A stretch of DNA of 64,000 nt from NCBI RefSeq assembly GCF_024462775.1, contig NZ_JANGCE010000007.1:43382-107381 (forward strand), in the 5' to 3' direction. The notes under the pieces are model-generated. The model made no database searches. It saw only the letters and a list, made by a program, of their open reading frames with translations, and was not told the origin of the DNA. The position numbers and the translations under genes are program-made. This stretch comes from Butyricicoccus faecihominis. GTDB taxonomy: Bacteria > Bacillota > Clostridia > Oscillospirales > Butyricicoccaceae. Below are positions 42,500-53,133 of the stretch, in pieces (within the stretch, counting starts at the first letter, position 1; each line of letters begins with the position of its first letter).

Positions 42500-44122
42500 T
42501 CATTTCTTCTTTTTATCATTTGCAAGCCGGGAAAATACGGCTTTTGCAACAAAGTTGGTCAGCAGGATCAGCAGGGACAGTACAAAGACTTCGTTAAATT
42601 TGTTGACATACTGCAGCTGCTTGATCTTGGTAGTCAGCACCATGGTGCGCGCGCCCGCGATAAAGACCAGCGCGCTGATTGTGACCATGGCGTTGATAAA
42701 GTAATAGCTGAATACGCTGAGCAGGCTGGACACCGCGTTTGGCGTGACCACGCGCAGGATCGTTTTCAGCCAGCTATCCCCCATGAGCATCGCGGTGGTT
42801 TCCCACCCCGCGTTCATTTTGGATAGGGAGTTTTTCATCATCAGATAAGGCGTGGAAAAATAGTGGACGATGTTGCAGACCACCATCAGCGTCAGCGTAT
42901 TTTGCAGCGGCGTGCCCGAAAAGGCAAAGAGAAACGCCAGACCGAGTACCATGCCGGGAATGGTGTTGGTCACCATGGCGATACTTTCCACCACGCGCTT
43001 GCACCAAGCGGGCAGCGCGCTGCGCGCCGTGATCAACGCCGCGCCGTAAGCGAGCAGCGTGCCGAACAGCGCGGTCAAAAGCGCCATCACGATCGAGTGC
43101 TGATAGACCGCGAGCAGATCGCCGTCCGCGAGCACCCCGCGTATGTGGTCAAAGGAAAAGGCGGTGCGGTACGGCCAATCCTGCACGAGCGGCACCACGA
43201 AGATGACCGCGAATACCGCCAGCATGCAAACGGAGACCGCCGTGCCGCCCAGCCCCCAGCCCACGTCGCGCACGCGGTTTTTGCGCAGGTCGGCATCTGA
43301 AATGCGGTTGTAGCGGATGTTGTACCGTTCCAGAAAGCGCATCAGGAAAATGCTCGCCACGGATGGCAGCAGCATGATCACGGCAACCACCGCGCCCCGG
43401 TTGAAATCCGGGATACCGCCGAGCATTTGGTTATACAGCACGGTCGCGATCACATCATACCGGCCGCCGACCGAAGCGGGAATGCCGAAATCCGTAAAGC
43501 AGAGGAAAAACGCCTGAATAAACGCCCCGGCCAGCGTGCCGAGCAGCGGACGCAACACCGCGATCCAGAAGGTGGAAAGATGCGGGTCGCCCATGGTCTT
43601 GGAAACGATCAGCGTTTTCTTGTCCACGTAGCACATCGTGTTGCTGATCAGCATAAAGGCCACGGGGATGGTGTAGATGACGTAGCCGATCATCAGCCCC
43701 CAAAAGCCGTAGATATTGAACAGCTGCCTGCCCAGCAGCCGCGTGATCAGCCCTTGCTTGCCGAAGGAATAGATGATGGCAAAGCCGTAAGTAATGGTGG
43801 GCAGAAACATCGGCAGCGTCGCCATGGCGCGCAGGATGCGTTTGCACCACGCGGGCAGCCCCGTATAGTGCACCGCGTAGGCCATGACAAAGGCCAGCCC
43901 CACCGCGGCCACGGCCGAGGCGGCGGACACGGCAAAGCTGTTTGCAAGCGTTTGCCCAAAGCCGCGCTGCGAAAAGACCGACAGGAAATACGAAGCGGTA
44001 ACGCCCCCTTCCCCCAAAAAGGACTTAAAAAAGAGGCGTATGGTGGGAATGATAAGGAAGGCGGCAAACAAAGCCGTGATACCCGCGAAAATCAGTTTTA
44101 GTTCCCAGTTTTTACGATTCAT
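42500..44122 (-). CDS. ABC transporter permease with two fused permease domains, phosphonate uptake
   Basis: 540 residues with about twelve membrane segments, made of two homologous binding-protein-dependent permease domains (about 1-270 and 290-540). The cytoplasmic EAA loops are seen as DPHLSTFWIAVLRPLLGTLA in the first half and MNAGWETTAMLM with LRVVTPNAVSS in the second. Fused permeases of this type occur in iron (FbpB) and 2-aminoethylphosphonate (PhnU-like) importers; the operon selects the second. It lies 24 bases ahead of the binding protein and 9 bases after the ATPase. Confidence 0.85.
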   Translation of the reverse strand: MNRKNWELKLIFAGITALFAAFLIIPTIRLFFKSFLGEGGVTASYFLSVFSQRGFGQTLANSFAVSAASAVAAVGLAFVMAYAVHYTGLPAWCKRILRAMATLPMFLPTITYGFAIIYSFGKQGLITRLLGRQLFNIYGFWGLMIGYVIYTIPVAFMLISNTMCYVDKKTLIVSKTMGDPHLSTFWIAVLRPLLGTLAGAFIQAFFLCFTDFGIPASVGGRYDVIATVLYNQMLGGIPDFNRGAVVAVIMLLPSVASIFLMRFLERYNIRYNRISDADLRKNRVRDVGWGLGGTAVSVCMLAVFAVIFVVPLVQDWPYRTAFSFDHIRGVLADGDLLAVYQHSIVMALLTALFGTLLAYGAALITARSALPAWCKRVVESIAMVTNTIPGMVLGLAFLFAFSGTPLQNTLTLMVVCNIVHYFSTPYLMMKNSLSKMNAGWETTAMLMGDSWLKTILRVVTPNAVSSLLSVFSYYFINAMVTISALVFIAGARTMVLTTKIKQLQYVNKFNEVFVLSLLILLTNFVAKAVFSRLANDKKKK

Positions 44123-44131
44123 ACGGCCCCG

Positions 44132-44902
44132 TTACACCGCCTCGGCTGGCATCGGCGCGCGGTCGCCGAAGAGCGCGTAAATATTGTTGCGCTTAATCTC
44201 TAGCTGATTCAAAATAAACTTTTTGACAAAGTCGTTTTCCGGCTTGTGAATGATCTCCGCCGGGCGGGCGTATTGGGAAATCGTGCCTTCGTCGATGATC
44301 AGCACCCGGTCGGACAGTGTCAGCGCTTCCTCGGGATCGTGCGTGACGATGATGGTGGTTAGCTTGTATTCGCGGGCGATCGTCTTGATGCGATCCTTGA
44401 TGGATTCCTTGATCACGCCGTCCAGCGCGGAAAGCGGCTCGTCCAGCAGCAGGATGCGCGGCTTCATCACCATGGTGCGCGCCAGCGCCACGCGCTGCTT
44501 TTGTCCGCCGGAAAGCTGGTCGATCCCTTTTTCCAGATGCTCGCGCAGGCCCAGCAGATCGATCAGCTCGTCTACCTCTTGCTCCGTGGACACGCCCGGC
44601 TTGTTCTTCAATCCATAGGTGATGTTTTTATAAACGTTCAGATTGGGAAACAGCGCGTAATCCTGAAACACAATATTGAATCCCCGCTTTTCCATCGGCG
44701 TATGGGTCAGGTCCTCGCCGTCGCACAGGATCTCGCCGCTGTCCGCCGCCGCGATGCCAAGGATCAGATTCAAGAGCGTGGTCTTTCCGCAGCCCGACGG
44801 CCCCAGAATGGAAACGATCTCGCCGTCGTCCACGCGGATGGAGATATCCCGCAGAACGGGCACGCCGTCGTAGGCCTTTTTGACCGATCTCAGTTCCAAC
44901 AT
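44132..44902 (-). CDS. ABC transporter ATP-binding protein, phosphonate uptake
   Basis: 256 residues from the ATG at 44902, eight bases after AAAGGAG; the open frame continues 97 codons upstream through a terminator and is not coding. Walker A GPSGCGKT (34-41), Q-loop FQDYALFPN, signature LSGGQKQRVALART, Walker B ILLLDEPLSALD, switch His in IVTHDPEEA. It powers the fused permease. First gene of the operon ATPase-permease-binding protein-phnW-phnX. PhnT-like by context. Confidence 0.9.
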   Translation of the reverse strand: MLELRSVKKAYDGVPVLRDISIRVDDGEIVSILGPSGCGKTTLLNLILGIAAADSGEILCDGEDLTHTPMEKRGFNIVFQDYALFPNLNVYKNITYGLKNKPGVSTEQEVDELIDLLGLREHLEKGIDQLSGGQKQRVALARTMVMKPRILLLDEPLSALDGVIKESIKDRIKTIAREYKLTTIIVTHDPEEALTLSDRVLIIDEGTISQYARPAEIIHKPENDFVKKFILNQLEIKRNNIYALFGDRAPMPAEAV

Positions 44903-44995
44903 GTAAAAAGCTCCTTTCACGAGCAAGCATTTCTTCTTTGTTCCAAAGTACGTTGCTATCATACCAATGAGCGGGGCTCCCTTTCCACCGCGCCC

Positions 44996-45026
44996 GCTTA
45001 AACTTTGCGTAAAGCTTTGGTAAAGC
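44996..45026. repeat. Short tandem repeats upstream of the phosphonate operon
   Basis: On the minus strand GCTTTACCAAA and GCTTTACGCAAA stand next to each other, followed by a decayed GTTTAAGC. They lie about 100 bases before the ATPase start and could be a direct-repeat activator site. Confidence 0.3.
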
Positions 45027-45034
45027 GGCCACCT

Positions 45035-45093
45035 TTCGGAAAACAAAAAGCTCCCCCGCGGGTATTGCTTTCGCAATATCCGCGGGGGAGCTT
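45035..45093 (-). terminator. Terminator of the SSS symporter gene
   Basis: A stem of about 20 base pairs (45048-45068 with 45073-45093, one G-U pair) with loop TTTC, followed on the minus strand by TTTTTGTTTT, 18 bases after the symporter stop. Confidence 0.85.
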
Positions 45094-45110
45094 CACAGTA
45101 AAACCGTATT

Positions 45111-46757
45111 TTATTTGGCAAATACCAGCGGGGAGAACAGGATGTACGCCAGAACCATAACGGCCAGCGTGATCGTGGCAAAGAGCTTGCCATGCTTCCA
45201 CGGCGTCAGCTCGACCGCCTTGACGTCGTTCAGGACGAAATCGGTCTCGCGCGGACGCTTCTTGACGATGACCCACATGATGAACATGTCGACCACAAAC
45301 AGCACGGCGGTAAAGTACAGATAGTGGATATCCTTCAGGAACGGAATCACGTTGCGCAGACCGAACTGAAGGGTAAAGTACAGCACCACATGCACCGGGA
45401 TGATGATCTTGGGCGCGATGGTGGGCACTTTCTTCCAGAAGAAGCCGCACACCAGACAGACCAGAATAGGCGTGTTGAACGCCGCGAACATGGAGTTTAC
45501 GAAGGTGGTGATACCGCCCATGTAGAGCATGAACGGCGCCATGATCGTCGATACGATGGCCACGACCGTGCCAAAGCGCTGGCCGACCTTCACCATATAG
45601 GCGTCGGAAGCCGTCGGGTTGAAGGACGGACGGTGGATATCAAGCGCGTAGATCGTGGACGCGGAGTTGAGCACCGAGTTGAACGAGGACAGGATCGCGC
45701 CGAACATTACGGCGGCGAAGAAGCCGAGAATCGGCTTGGGCATAACGTTAGCGACCAGCATCGGGTAGCCGGCGTCGCCGCTGTTGGCCTGCGCGGCGGA
45801 GCCGTACAGCATGAAAGCGATGATGCCCGGAATAACGACGATCAGAGGGGTCAGAATCTTGAGGAAACCGGCCAGTACGGCGCCCTTCTGCGCTTCCTTC
45901 AGGTTCTTAGCGCCAAAGGTACGCTGGATGATCGACTGGTTGGTGCCCCAGAAATACATGTTGTTAATGAACATACCGGTCAGAAGCAGCGGCCAGGGCA
46001 TGTACGGCTCAGGCGCGTTCGCCGGGTTGATGGCGTTCATCATTTCAGGTTCGGAGTGCAGGAACACGTCCACGCCCTGCATGAAGTTGCCGCCGTGCAT
46101 CTGGCCCAGCGCGATCAGGCCGAAGATCGGCACCAGCAGACCGCCGACGATCAGGCCGAGGCCGTTGATCGAGTCGGACAGCGCGATGGCCTTTAGACCG
46201 CCGAAAATCGCGTAGATCGAACCGACAAACGCGGTCGCGACACACACGACGGCGATGCAGGCGAACTCGCTCCAGCCGGTCAGGCCGGGCAGATCAAAGA
46301 TGTTGGAGAACACCTGCGCGCCAGCGTACAGGATGTTCGGCAGCATGATGACGATGTAAGAAAGCAGCACGATCAGCGAGACCAGACGGCGCGTGCCCGC
46401 GTCGTAGCGCTGCTCGAAGAATTCCGGCACCGTGGTAAGGCCGGTCTTTAAGTACTTGGGCATCAGGAAGAACGCCATAACGATCAGCGCCATGGCCGCC
46501 GTTACTTCCCACGCGATCGGGCCCATGCCGACGCGCACCGCTTGTCCATTGGTACCGACGAGCTGCTCGGCGGACAGGTTGGTCATCAGCAGCGAACCGG
46601 CGATGATCGGGCCGGTCAGTCCGCGTCCCGCCAGATAGTAGCCATCCTGTGTGTCGAGGTTGTCGCCCCGGGTCTTCCACCACGAGATAAGCGCTACGAG
46701 TGCTGTAAACGCCAAGAAAGTAATCGCGGTGAACGCCATGGAATTTAGAAAACTCAT
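45111..46757 (-). CDS. Sodium:solute symporter (SSS/SLC5 family), probably for a sugar or polyol
   Basis: 548 residues from the ATG at 46757 (AAGGGG site before it; a longer frame to 46820 has none). About fourteen membrane helices. Family markers: DGYYLAGRGLTGPIIAGSLLMTNLSAEQLVGTNG near the N-terminus with the Ser/Asn sodium-site region, YSIYAIFGGLKAIALSD-like SIYAIFGGLKAIALSDSINGLGLI, and the helix GAILSSFNSVLNSASTIYALD with the conserved Ser pair. The closest shape is the sugar/inositol group. It lies next to iolH, so inositol uptake is plausible but not shown. Confidence 0.85.
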   Translation of the reverse strand: MSFLNSMAFTAITFLAFTALVALISWWKTRGDNLDTQDGYYLAGRGLTGPIIAGSLLMTNLSAEQLVGTNGQAVRVGMGPIAWEVTAAMALIVMAFFLMPKYLKTGLTTVPEFFEQRYDAGTRRLVSLIVLLSYIVIMLPNILYAGAQVFSNIFDLPGLTGWSEFACIAVVCVATAFVGSIYAIFGGLKAIALSDSINGLGLIVGGLLVPIFGLIALGQMHGGNFMQGVDVFLHSEPEMMNAINPANAPEPYMPWPLLLTGMFINNMYFWGTNQSIIQRTFGAKNLKEAQKGAVLAGFLKILTPLIVVIPGIIAFMLYGSAAQANSGDAGYPMLVANVMPKPILGFFAAVMFGAILSSFNSVLNSASTIYALDIHRPSFNPTASDAYMVKVGQRFGTVVAIVSTIMAPFMLYMGGITTFVNSMFAAFNTPILVCLVCGFFWKKVPTIAPKIIIPVHVVLYFTLQFGLRNVIPFLKDIHYLYFTAVLFVVDMFIMWVIVKKRPRETDFVLNDVKAVELTPWKHGKLFATITLAVMVLAYILFSPLVFAK

Positions 46758-46852
46758 TGTCTTTCCCCTTTTTTCCTTCTTATTTATATACCAAGCCGTC
46801 TCACCCTTCTCCCCCCTCAAAGGAGAAGGAACAGCTTCGTACTCCCCTTAAA

Positions 46853-46882
46853 GTTTTTTGCGGGCACGCGCACGCAAAAAAC
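46853..46882. other. Inverted repeat in the leader of the symporter gene
   Basis: GTTTTTTGCG (46853-46862) and CGCAAAAAAC (46873-46882) are exact complements around a ten-base loop, about 100 bases before the symporter ATG in its transcript. A second stem CCTTCTCC/GGAGAAGG is at about 46805-46829. No coding sequence is seen in the 410-base gap 46758-47167; it holds the leader, the promoter at 46980-47008 and the iolH terminator. Confidence 0.4.
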
Positions 46883-46979
46883 AAAACAGAAGACCGCCCG
46901 GCTCCCCTCTCAAAAAAACCGGCGATCTGAGAACGCGATTACGGGGCGCCCCAAAGGGCTCTCCCCCAGTTCTTTACCA

Positions 46980-47008
46980 ATTTTACCATCTCTCGCGCCG
47001 TATTTCAA
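46980..47008 (-). promoter_or_regulatory. Promoter of the SSS symporter gene
   Basis: Minus-strand TTGAAA (47008-47003), 17-base spacer, TAAAAT (46985-46980). A TTGACA at 47025-47020 has only a poor partner. Confidence 0.6.
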
Positions 47009-47071
47009 ACGAAACTTTATGTCAATCTATTGTTTTGTTGGATTGCACATATTCCATATCACTTTTTTATG

Positions 47072-47124
47072 CAAAACAGAAGGACCCCTCATCAACAAAG
47101 CTGATGAAAGGCCCTCTGTTTTAT
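47072..47124 (-). terminator. Terminator of iolH
   Basis: AAAACAGA and TCATCA on one side pair with TGATGA and TCTGTTTT on the other (about 47072-47124) with interior G/C pairing and small mismatches; T-rich on the minus strand after the stem. Confidence 0.65.
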
Positions 47125-47167
47125 GCAATATTCACATACTCTTGGAAAAAGTTTTCAGATACGACCC

Positions 47168-48088
47168 TTACTTGCCGAGAAGCTCCTTTTCGATGCGCTC
47201 GCGTGCTTCGGGCGCCTGCTTTGCCATTTTCTCCGGGAAACCGAACATGGAAACACAGGCAATATTATCGCCGCCGACCTTGGGGGCGTTCGCGCCGATC
47301 TGCTTGTTTGCAAAATCCATGTCGCGCAGCGTCTCGAAGATACCGGGGAAGTCCACGTCGCCCTCGCCCATGGCAAGATGCTGGTGGATGGTAACGTCAG
47401 CCTTGCCGCGGCCGTTGAGCCAGGGCGGATTGGCGATGTAGCGGCAATCCAGCGTCTGGTTAAAGGTATCGGCAAAGAGAACGTGGGTCAGCTCGTCGCC
47501 GCAGTACCGCAGCATCGAGCGAACGTCACCCTTGCCCTGATCGTAGAAAAAGCCGTGGGGCGAGGAGTATACATAGCCCAGATTCTTGGAGCGGAAGGAT
47601 TTGACCATATCAACGGTCTCGTTGTTCAGCTCGCAGAAGTCATACGGATGGGACTGGATCTCAACGCGGATGCCTTCCTTCTCAATCAGGGGCAGCAGCT
47701 CCTCCATCGATTTGAACCACATGCCGTTGCAGATCTCGGCCTGATTGGGGTCGCCGGAAAGCTCGGTGTTGATGACCGGAACGCCCATGTTAACGGCGAT
47801 CTGGATGATCTTCTTCCAGTTTTCCACCGCGAACTGACGCTGCTCCTCGGTCGGTCCGGACCAGCGGTAAACAACGATGAAGGACGAGATCTCAACGCCG
47901 GTCTCCTTCAGCGCCTGACGGTATTCCTGCTCGCACTCCTCGGAGAAGAGCGGGTGCTTGTAAAAGGGATTGATGCGCGGATGGGGGGACTGTTCGATGT
48001 ACTTGTAGCCCCAGTCGGCCACCTGATGCACCATATCGTTGATCGACATCTGCTTGGCCAATACGTCTACGTCAAATGCGATTTTCAT
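47168..48088 (-). CDS. iolH: IolH-like sugar phosphate isomerase/epimerase (TIM barrel)
   Basis: 306 residues of the AP-endonuclease-2-like TIM-barrel fold. The start MKIAFDVDVLAKQMS and DWGYKYIEQSPHPRINPFYKHP, plus ISSFIVVYRWSGP and INTELSGDPNQ, agree with what I recall of IolH of the inositol operon of Bacillus; its exact reaction is not established there. Metal ligands Glu in NTELSG, Glu/His in VEIQSHPYDF, and a C-terminal Glu in MGEGDVDF are in place. It is transcribed alone between the symporter and a divergent AraC gene. Confidence 0.75.
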   Translation of the reverse strand: MKIAFDVDVLAKQMSINDMVHQVADWGYKYIEQSPHPRINPFYKHPLFSEECEQEYRQALKETGVEISSFIVVYRWSGPTEEQRQFAVENWKKIIQIAVNMGVPVINTELSGDPNQAEICNGMWFKSMEELLPLIEKEGIRVEIQSHPYDFCELNNETVDMVKSFRSKNLGYVYSSPHGFFYDQGKGDVRSMLRYCGDELTHVLFADTFNQTLDCRYIANPPWLNGRGKADVTIHQHLAMGEGDVDFPGIFETLRDMDFANKQIGANAPKVGGDNIACVSMFGFPEKMAKQAPEARERIEKELLGK

Positions 48089-48140
48089 ACTTTTCGTCTC
48101 CTTTGCTTATGTGGTTTGTGGTTTCCGTTTCATTGCCTCT

Positions 48141-48169
48141 ATTGTAGCACCGCGTTTTTGACAAACCAA
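48141..48169 (-). promoter_or_regulatory. Promoter of iolH
   Basis: Minus-strand TTGGTT (48169-48164), 17-base spacer, TACAAT (48146-48141), about 50 bases before the iolH ATG. Confidence 0.6.
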
Positions 48170-48189
48170 GCTGAAAACCGCTCTTCTCA

Positions 48190-48218
48190 TTGACATTTTC
48201 GATTTTTTCTGTTGTAAA
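48190..48218 (+). promoter_or_regulatory. Possible promoter of the second AraC gene
   Basis: TTGACA (48190-48195), 17-base spacer, TGTAAA (48213-48218). It lies back-to-back with the iolH promoter, 20 bases apart, so one regulator site could control both. Confidence 0.45.
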
Positions 48219-48263
48219 CCAAAGGTGAAACGTGATATTATATAAAAAAGGAGCGTGAAAGTT

Positions 48264-49133
48264 ATGGAAATTAACGAGGCCGGTGTTTCCCGGCGATCTG
48301 TGCGCTATTTTTTCACCCCTTCTTCCTATGCCGAGCGTCTGTTCTTCTATCCCACCCGGATGGGGCACTATTTCTGCGACCGGAATTATCAGTTCAGCTG
48401 CAACTGTGAGATTGCGATGGAAGCCGGCCACCGCGTCAACTATATGCTGTTTCTCGTGGTGGGCGGCCATATGGATATCGAGCTGGAGGGCGAGCGTTTT
48501 TCCGCTTCCCCCGGCGACCTTGTGCTGTTCGATTGCAAAAAGCCGCATGAATATCGCGCGCGGACCGACGAACTGGAATTTTTCTGGCTGCTGTTTAACG
48601 GCGGACAGAGCGATAGCCTGTACGGCGAGATCCTGTCGCTTCGCGGCGGGCACGTGTTTCCCTCCGGCGATCCGGCGCAGGTGCGCCTTTTATTTGAGCG
48701 GCTGATCACCTACGGGGAAATGCCGGGCCGCGGGCCCGAGCATACGCTTTCCGAGACCGTGTACGCCCTTTTGTGCGAGCTACTTGCCGCCGCCTCGGGT
48801 CCGGTCGATGATTTTGACGCGCTGATCGACCGCGCGCTCCGGTACATGGACGGACACTATAACGGCGCGCTGTCCGTGGAGGATGTCGCCGCGCACATCG
48901 GCCTGAGCGCCTCGTATTTCACCAAGCAGTTCCGCAAGCGCACGGGGTACTCTCCTTACGAATACATCAGCCTGCGCCGCATCGACCGCGCCAAGGAGCT
49001 GCTGCTCGCGGGCGGGCGCACCGTGGGACAGATCGCCTTTGAGACCGGCTTTAACAGCGAGGAAAACTTTATACGCGCCTTCAAAAAGAAGGTCGGCGTA
49101 ACGCCCTCTGCTTTCCGGCAGTACCCCATCTAA
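48264..49133 (+). CDS. AraC-family transcriptional regulator
   Basis: 289 residues from the ATG at 48264, ten bases after GGAG. An N-terminal cupin-like sensor (NYMLFLVVGGHMDIELEGERFSASPGDLVLFDCKKPHEYRA) precedes two helix-turn-helix units (LSVEDVAAHIGLSASYFTKQFRKRTGYSPYEYI and RTVGQIAFETGFNSEENFIRAFKKKVGVTPSAFR). Divergent from iolH with a 175-base intergenic region; probable local activator of inositol or polyol uptake genes. Confidence 0.9.
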   Translation: MEINEAGVSRRSVRYFFTPSSYAERLFFYPTRMGHYFCDRNYQFSCNCEIAMEAGHRVNYMLFLVVGGHMDIELEGERFSASPGDLVLFDCKKPHEYRARTDELEFFWLLFNGGQSDSLYGEILSLRGGHVFPSGDPAQVRLLFERLITYGEMPGRGPEHTLSETVYALLCELLAAASGPVDDFDALIDRALRYMDGHYNGALSVEDVAAHIGLSASYFTKQFRKRTGYSPYEYISLRRIDRAKELLLAGGRTVGQIAFETGFNSEENFIRAFKKKVGVTPSAFRQYPI

Positions 49134-49142
49134 GCACTCACA

Positions 49143-49180
49143 TGACAAAAGGAGAGAACCTATGGTCTCTCCTTTTGTCA
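49143..49180. terminator. Bidirectional terminator between AraC and sulfatase genes
   Basis: TGACAAAAGGAGAGA (49143-49157) pairs perfectly with TCTCTCCTTTTGTCA (49166-49180). Confidence 0.8.
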
Positions 49181-49188
49181 TACAATCG

Positions 49189-51129
49189 TTACGGCAGCTG
49201 GTAAAATGCATCCTGCCTGTTTTTGGTATCGAACAGCTGGCGGTACTGGGCGATGCGGTAATCCGCAAGACTTTCTTCCGACGCCGCTTGTTGTACCTCG
49301 TGGAACGCGCCGGCCGTGTCGTAATAGCCAAAGCTGTTGATCGCGGGCACCGCCTCCCGGGCGGCAAGGCGTAACGCGTCGTAGCCGGAGGCGCCTAGCC
49401 CAAGTAGGTCGAGCGCATAGGCGGATAGATAATTGGCGCTGATTGTCACATCCTGCGCCTCCGCGATATCGTAGTTGGCCCAGATAAAAAAGGGCGTTAC
49501 CATCTTTTTTTGCTCGGTCTCGCTCGTGACCGCCTGCCCCGCCCCGCCGAGCAGACTGGTATAAAACGCCGCGTCCACCTTGGGCTGGTGATCGCCAAAG
49601 AAAATGATAGCGGTCGGCTCGTCCGCGGCTTCAAAATACGCGATCAGCTCGCGCACCGCGTCGTCGCTATACCGCACGAGGGACAGGTAATTGTCCACAT
49701 CGGGATATTGCCCCTCGTATTCGCCGGTCAGGTATATTTTAGGGTCAAAGTTGGGGTAATCCGCCGGAGCATAGCCGCCGTGGTTCTGCATCGTCACGTT
49801 GAAAACGAACAGCGGCTGCCCTTCGGGCTTTTTTTCATACAGCTCATAGATTTTGCGGTAATCCTCGCTGTCGCTCACGCGGTAGCGCACGCGCGCCGCG
49901 TCCTCGGCAAAGTCCTCCTCATAAAGCTGGCGGTCAAAGCCGAAGCGCTCATACACCCGGTCGCGGCTCCACGACGAAGCCAGATAGGGGTGTAGCGATA
50001 CCGCCTCGTACTCCTGCCCTTTCAGGCTGGAGACCAAGGTGGGCATGGCCGCGCGGATATACATTTGGTACGGCGAACAGCCGAAGGGCAAAAAGCCCAT
50101 GGTGGCGCCGGTCAAAAACTCGAATTCGGTATTGGCCGTGCCGCCGCCAAAGGTAGACACCAGCAGCTTGCCGGTGACCGTGTTTTCCTTGCCCGCGAGC
50201 GAGCGCACGTAAGGCATATAATCCTCATTGGTCGTAAACGGGCCGACATCCTCAAGATCGGCAAAGGATTCATTCATCACCACGATCAAGTTCGGCTTTT
50301 TTTCGCCGGTCTCGCCGGGATGGCTTTCCATGATCCGCGCCATGTTTTCGTCGCCGTATCCCGCGGGCTTACGCACAACGGATTCATTCGCGCAGCGCAA
50401 AAAGTAGAATATTTCGCTGTACGACCGGCTGGACTGCCAAAAGCCGATGCCGGTGCCCGTCACCCGCAGGCCGCCGCACACCAGTACCGCGAGCGCGAGC
50501 ACGACCGGCAGCCGCCTTCTGGCGGGCGCGCGCCAAACGCGGCGCATGCGCCATACCGCCGTGCAAAACAGGAGCGCGGCCAACGCCGCGAGCAGCACCG
50601 ATTTTTCGACCGGCACGGAATACCCCTCCGCCACATCTGCCGCCGTGCCGATGGCAAGGATATCCCCCAGCAGCACCGGCGTGCCGCGAAACAGGGTGAC
50701 ATAATGATCGACCAGCGCGTGTACCAGAAATACCGCCTGACCAATGCAAACTGCCAGACGCGCCCGCCCGCAAACCAAATAAAGCGCGGCATAGAGGGCC
50801 AAATAACAGAGCAGGCCCTGCCATAACGATTTTTGCATGTTGACCGTCAGGCCCTTGACCACATACTCTGTCGTCAGCAGGCTCAAAGCGGAAGCAGCGA
50901 TCAGCAACGCCGCATCGTGCAGGGCGAGCAACGCGCGCTTCGCGCCGTCACGGTAAGGTCTGGCGAAGAGCGGCAGAAAGACCAAAACGCCGGTAAGGCC
51001 CGCCGTCAACCGCCAAGCGGCAAGCGAGCCGCGCCACAGCAGCGGCAGCACCAAAAGGGCGAGCAGCAGCGTCAACCCGGCCGCCACCGCGATGCGCACC
51101 TTCTTTTGGCGCGCGGTTTCCTCTTTCAT
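49189..51129 (-). CDS. LTA-synthase-family membrane sulfatase
   Basis: 646 residues. Five or six membrane helices in the first about 220 residues are followed by an extracellular alkaline-phosphatase-like domain. The metal and nucleophile motifs are NLIVVMNESFADLED (Glu), the Thr in STFGGGTANTEFEFLTG, FVFNVTMQNHGGY (His) and IIFFGDHQPKVD (Asp-His). Enzymes of this family transfer glycerol-phosphate from phosphatidylglycerol to growing lipoteichoic acid or modify other surface polymers. Whether it makes LTA or modifies another glycan cannot be decided; the N-terminal topology is somewhat longer than in LtaS. Confidence 0.9.
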   Translation of the reverse strand: MKEETARQKKVRIAVAAGLTLLLALLVLPLLWRGSLAAWRLTAGLTGVLVFLPLFARPYRDGAKRALLALHDAALLIAASALSLLTTEYVVKGLTVNMQKSLWQGLLCYLALYAALYLVCGRARLAVCIGQAVFLVHALVDHYVTLFRGTPVLLGDILAIGTAADVAEGYSVPVEKSVLLAALAALLFCTAVWRMRRVWRAPARRRLPVVLALAVLVCGGLRVTGTGIGFWQSSRSYSEIFYFLRCANESVVRKPAGYGDENMARIMESHPGETGEKKPNLIVVMNESFADLEDVGPFTTNEDYMPYVRSLAGKENTVTGKLLVSTFGGGTANTEFEFLTGATMGFLPFGCSPYQMYIRAAMPTLVSSLKGQEYEAVSLHPYLASSWSRDRVYERFGFDRQLYEEDFAEDAARVRYRVSDSEDYRKIYELYEKKPEGQPLFVFNVTMQNHGGYAPADYPNFDPKIYLTGEYEGQYPDVDNYLSLVRYSDDAVRELIAYFEAADEPTAIIFFGDHQPKVDAAFYTSLLGGAGQAVTSETEQKKMVTPFFIWANYDIAEAQDVTISANYLSAYALDLLGLGASGYDALRLAAREAVPAINSFGYYDTAGAFHEVQQAASEESLADYRIAQYRQLFDTKNRQDAFYQLP

Positions 51130-51154
51130 CGGTACGGTTCCCTCCCTTGGGAAA

Positions 51155-51190
51155 ACAAAGGCTGCTGCAAAGCTTTGTTTTGCAGCAGCC
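51155..51190 (-). terminator. Terminator of aspS
   Basis: A 12-base-pair stem (51160-51171 and 51179-51190) followed on the minus strand by TTTGTTTTCC, 22 bases past the aspS stop. Confidence 0.8.
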
Positions 51191-51211
51191 TATTTTATCA
51201 AGCTTCGCGGT

Positions 51212-53023
<1,812 letters not shown>

Positions 53024-53133
53024 ATTGATATCATTCCTTGTTTTGAGAATTTTCTTCATCATTGCCGTGCAAAGCGCGTACCACGTAGATTCCTTGGCCC
53101 ACTATCAGCAAAATAACGTGCGATTTCATCCGC

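Noticed and set aside
46858..47394. Plus-strand frame in the symporter-iolH gap
   Set aside because: Basic low-complexity product, no ribosome binding site, runs through the iolH terminator.
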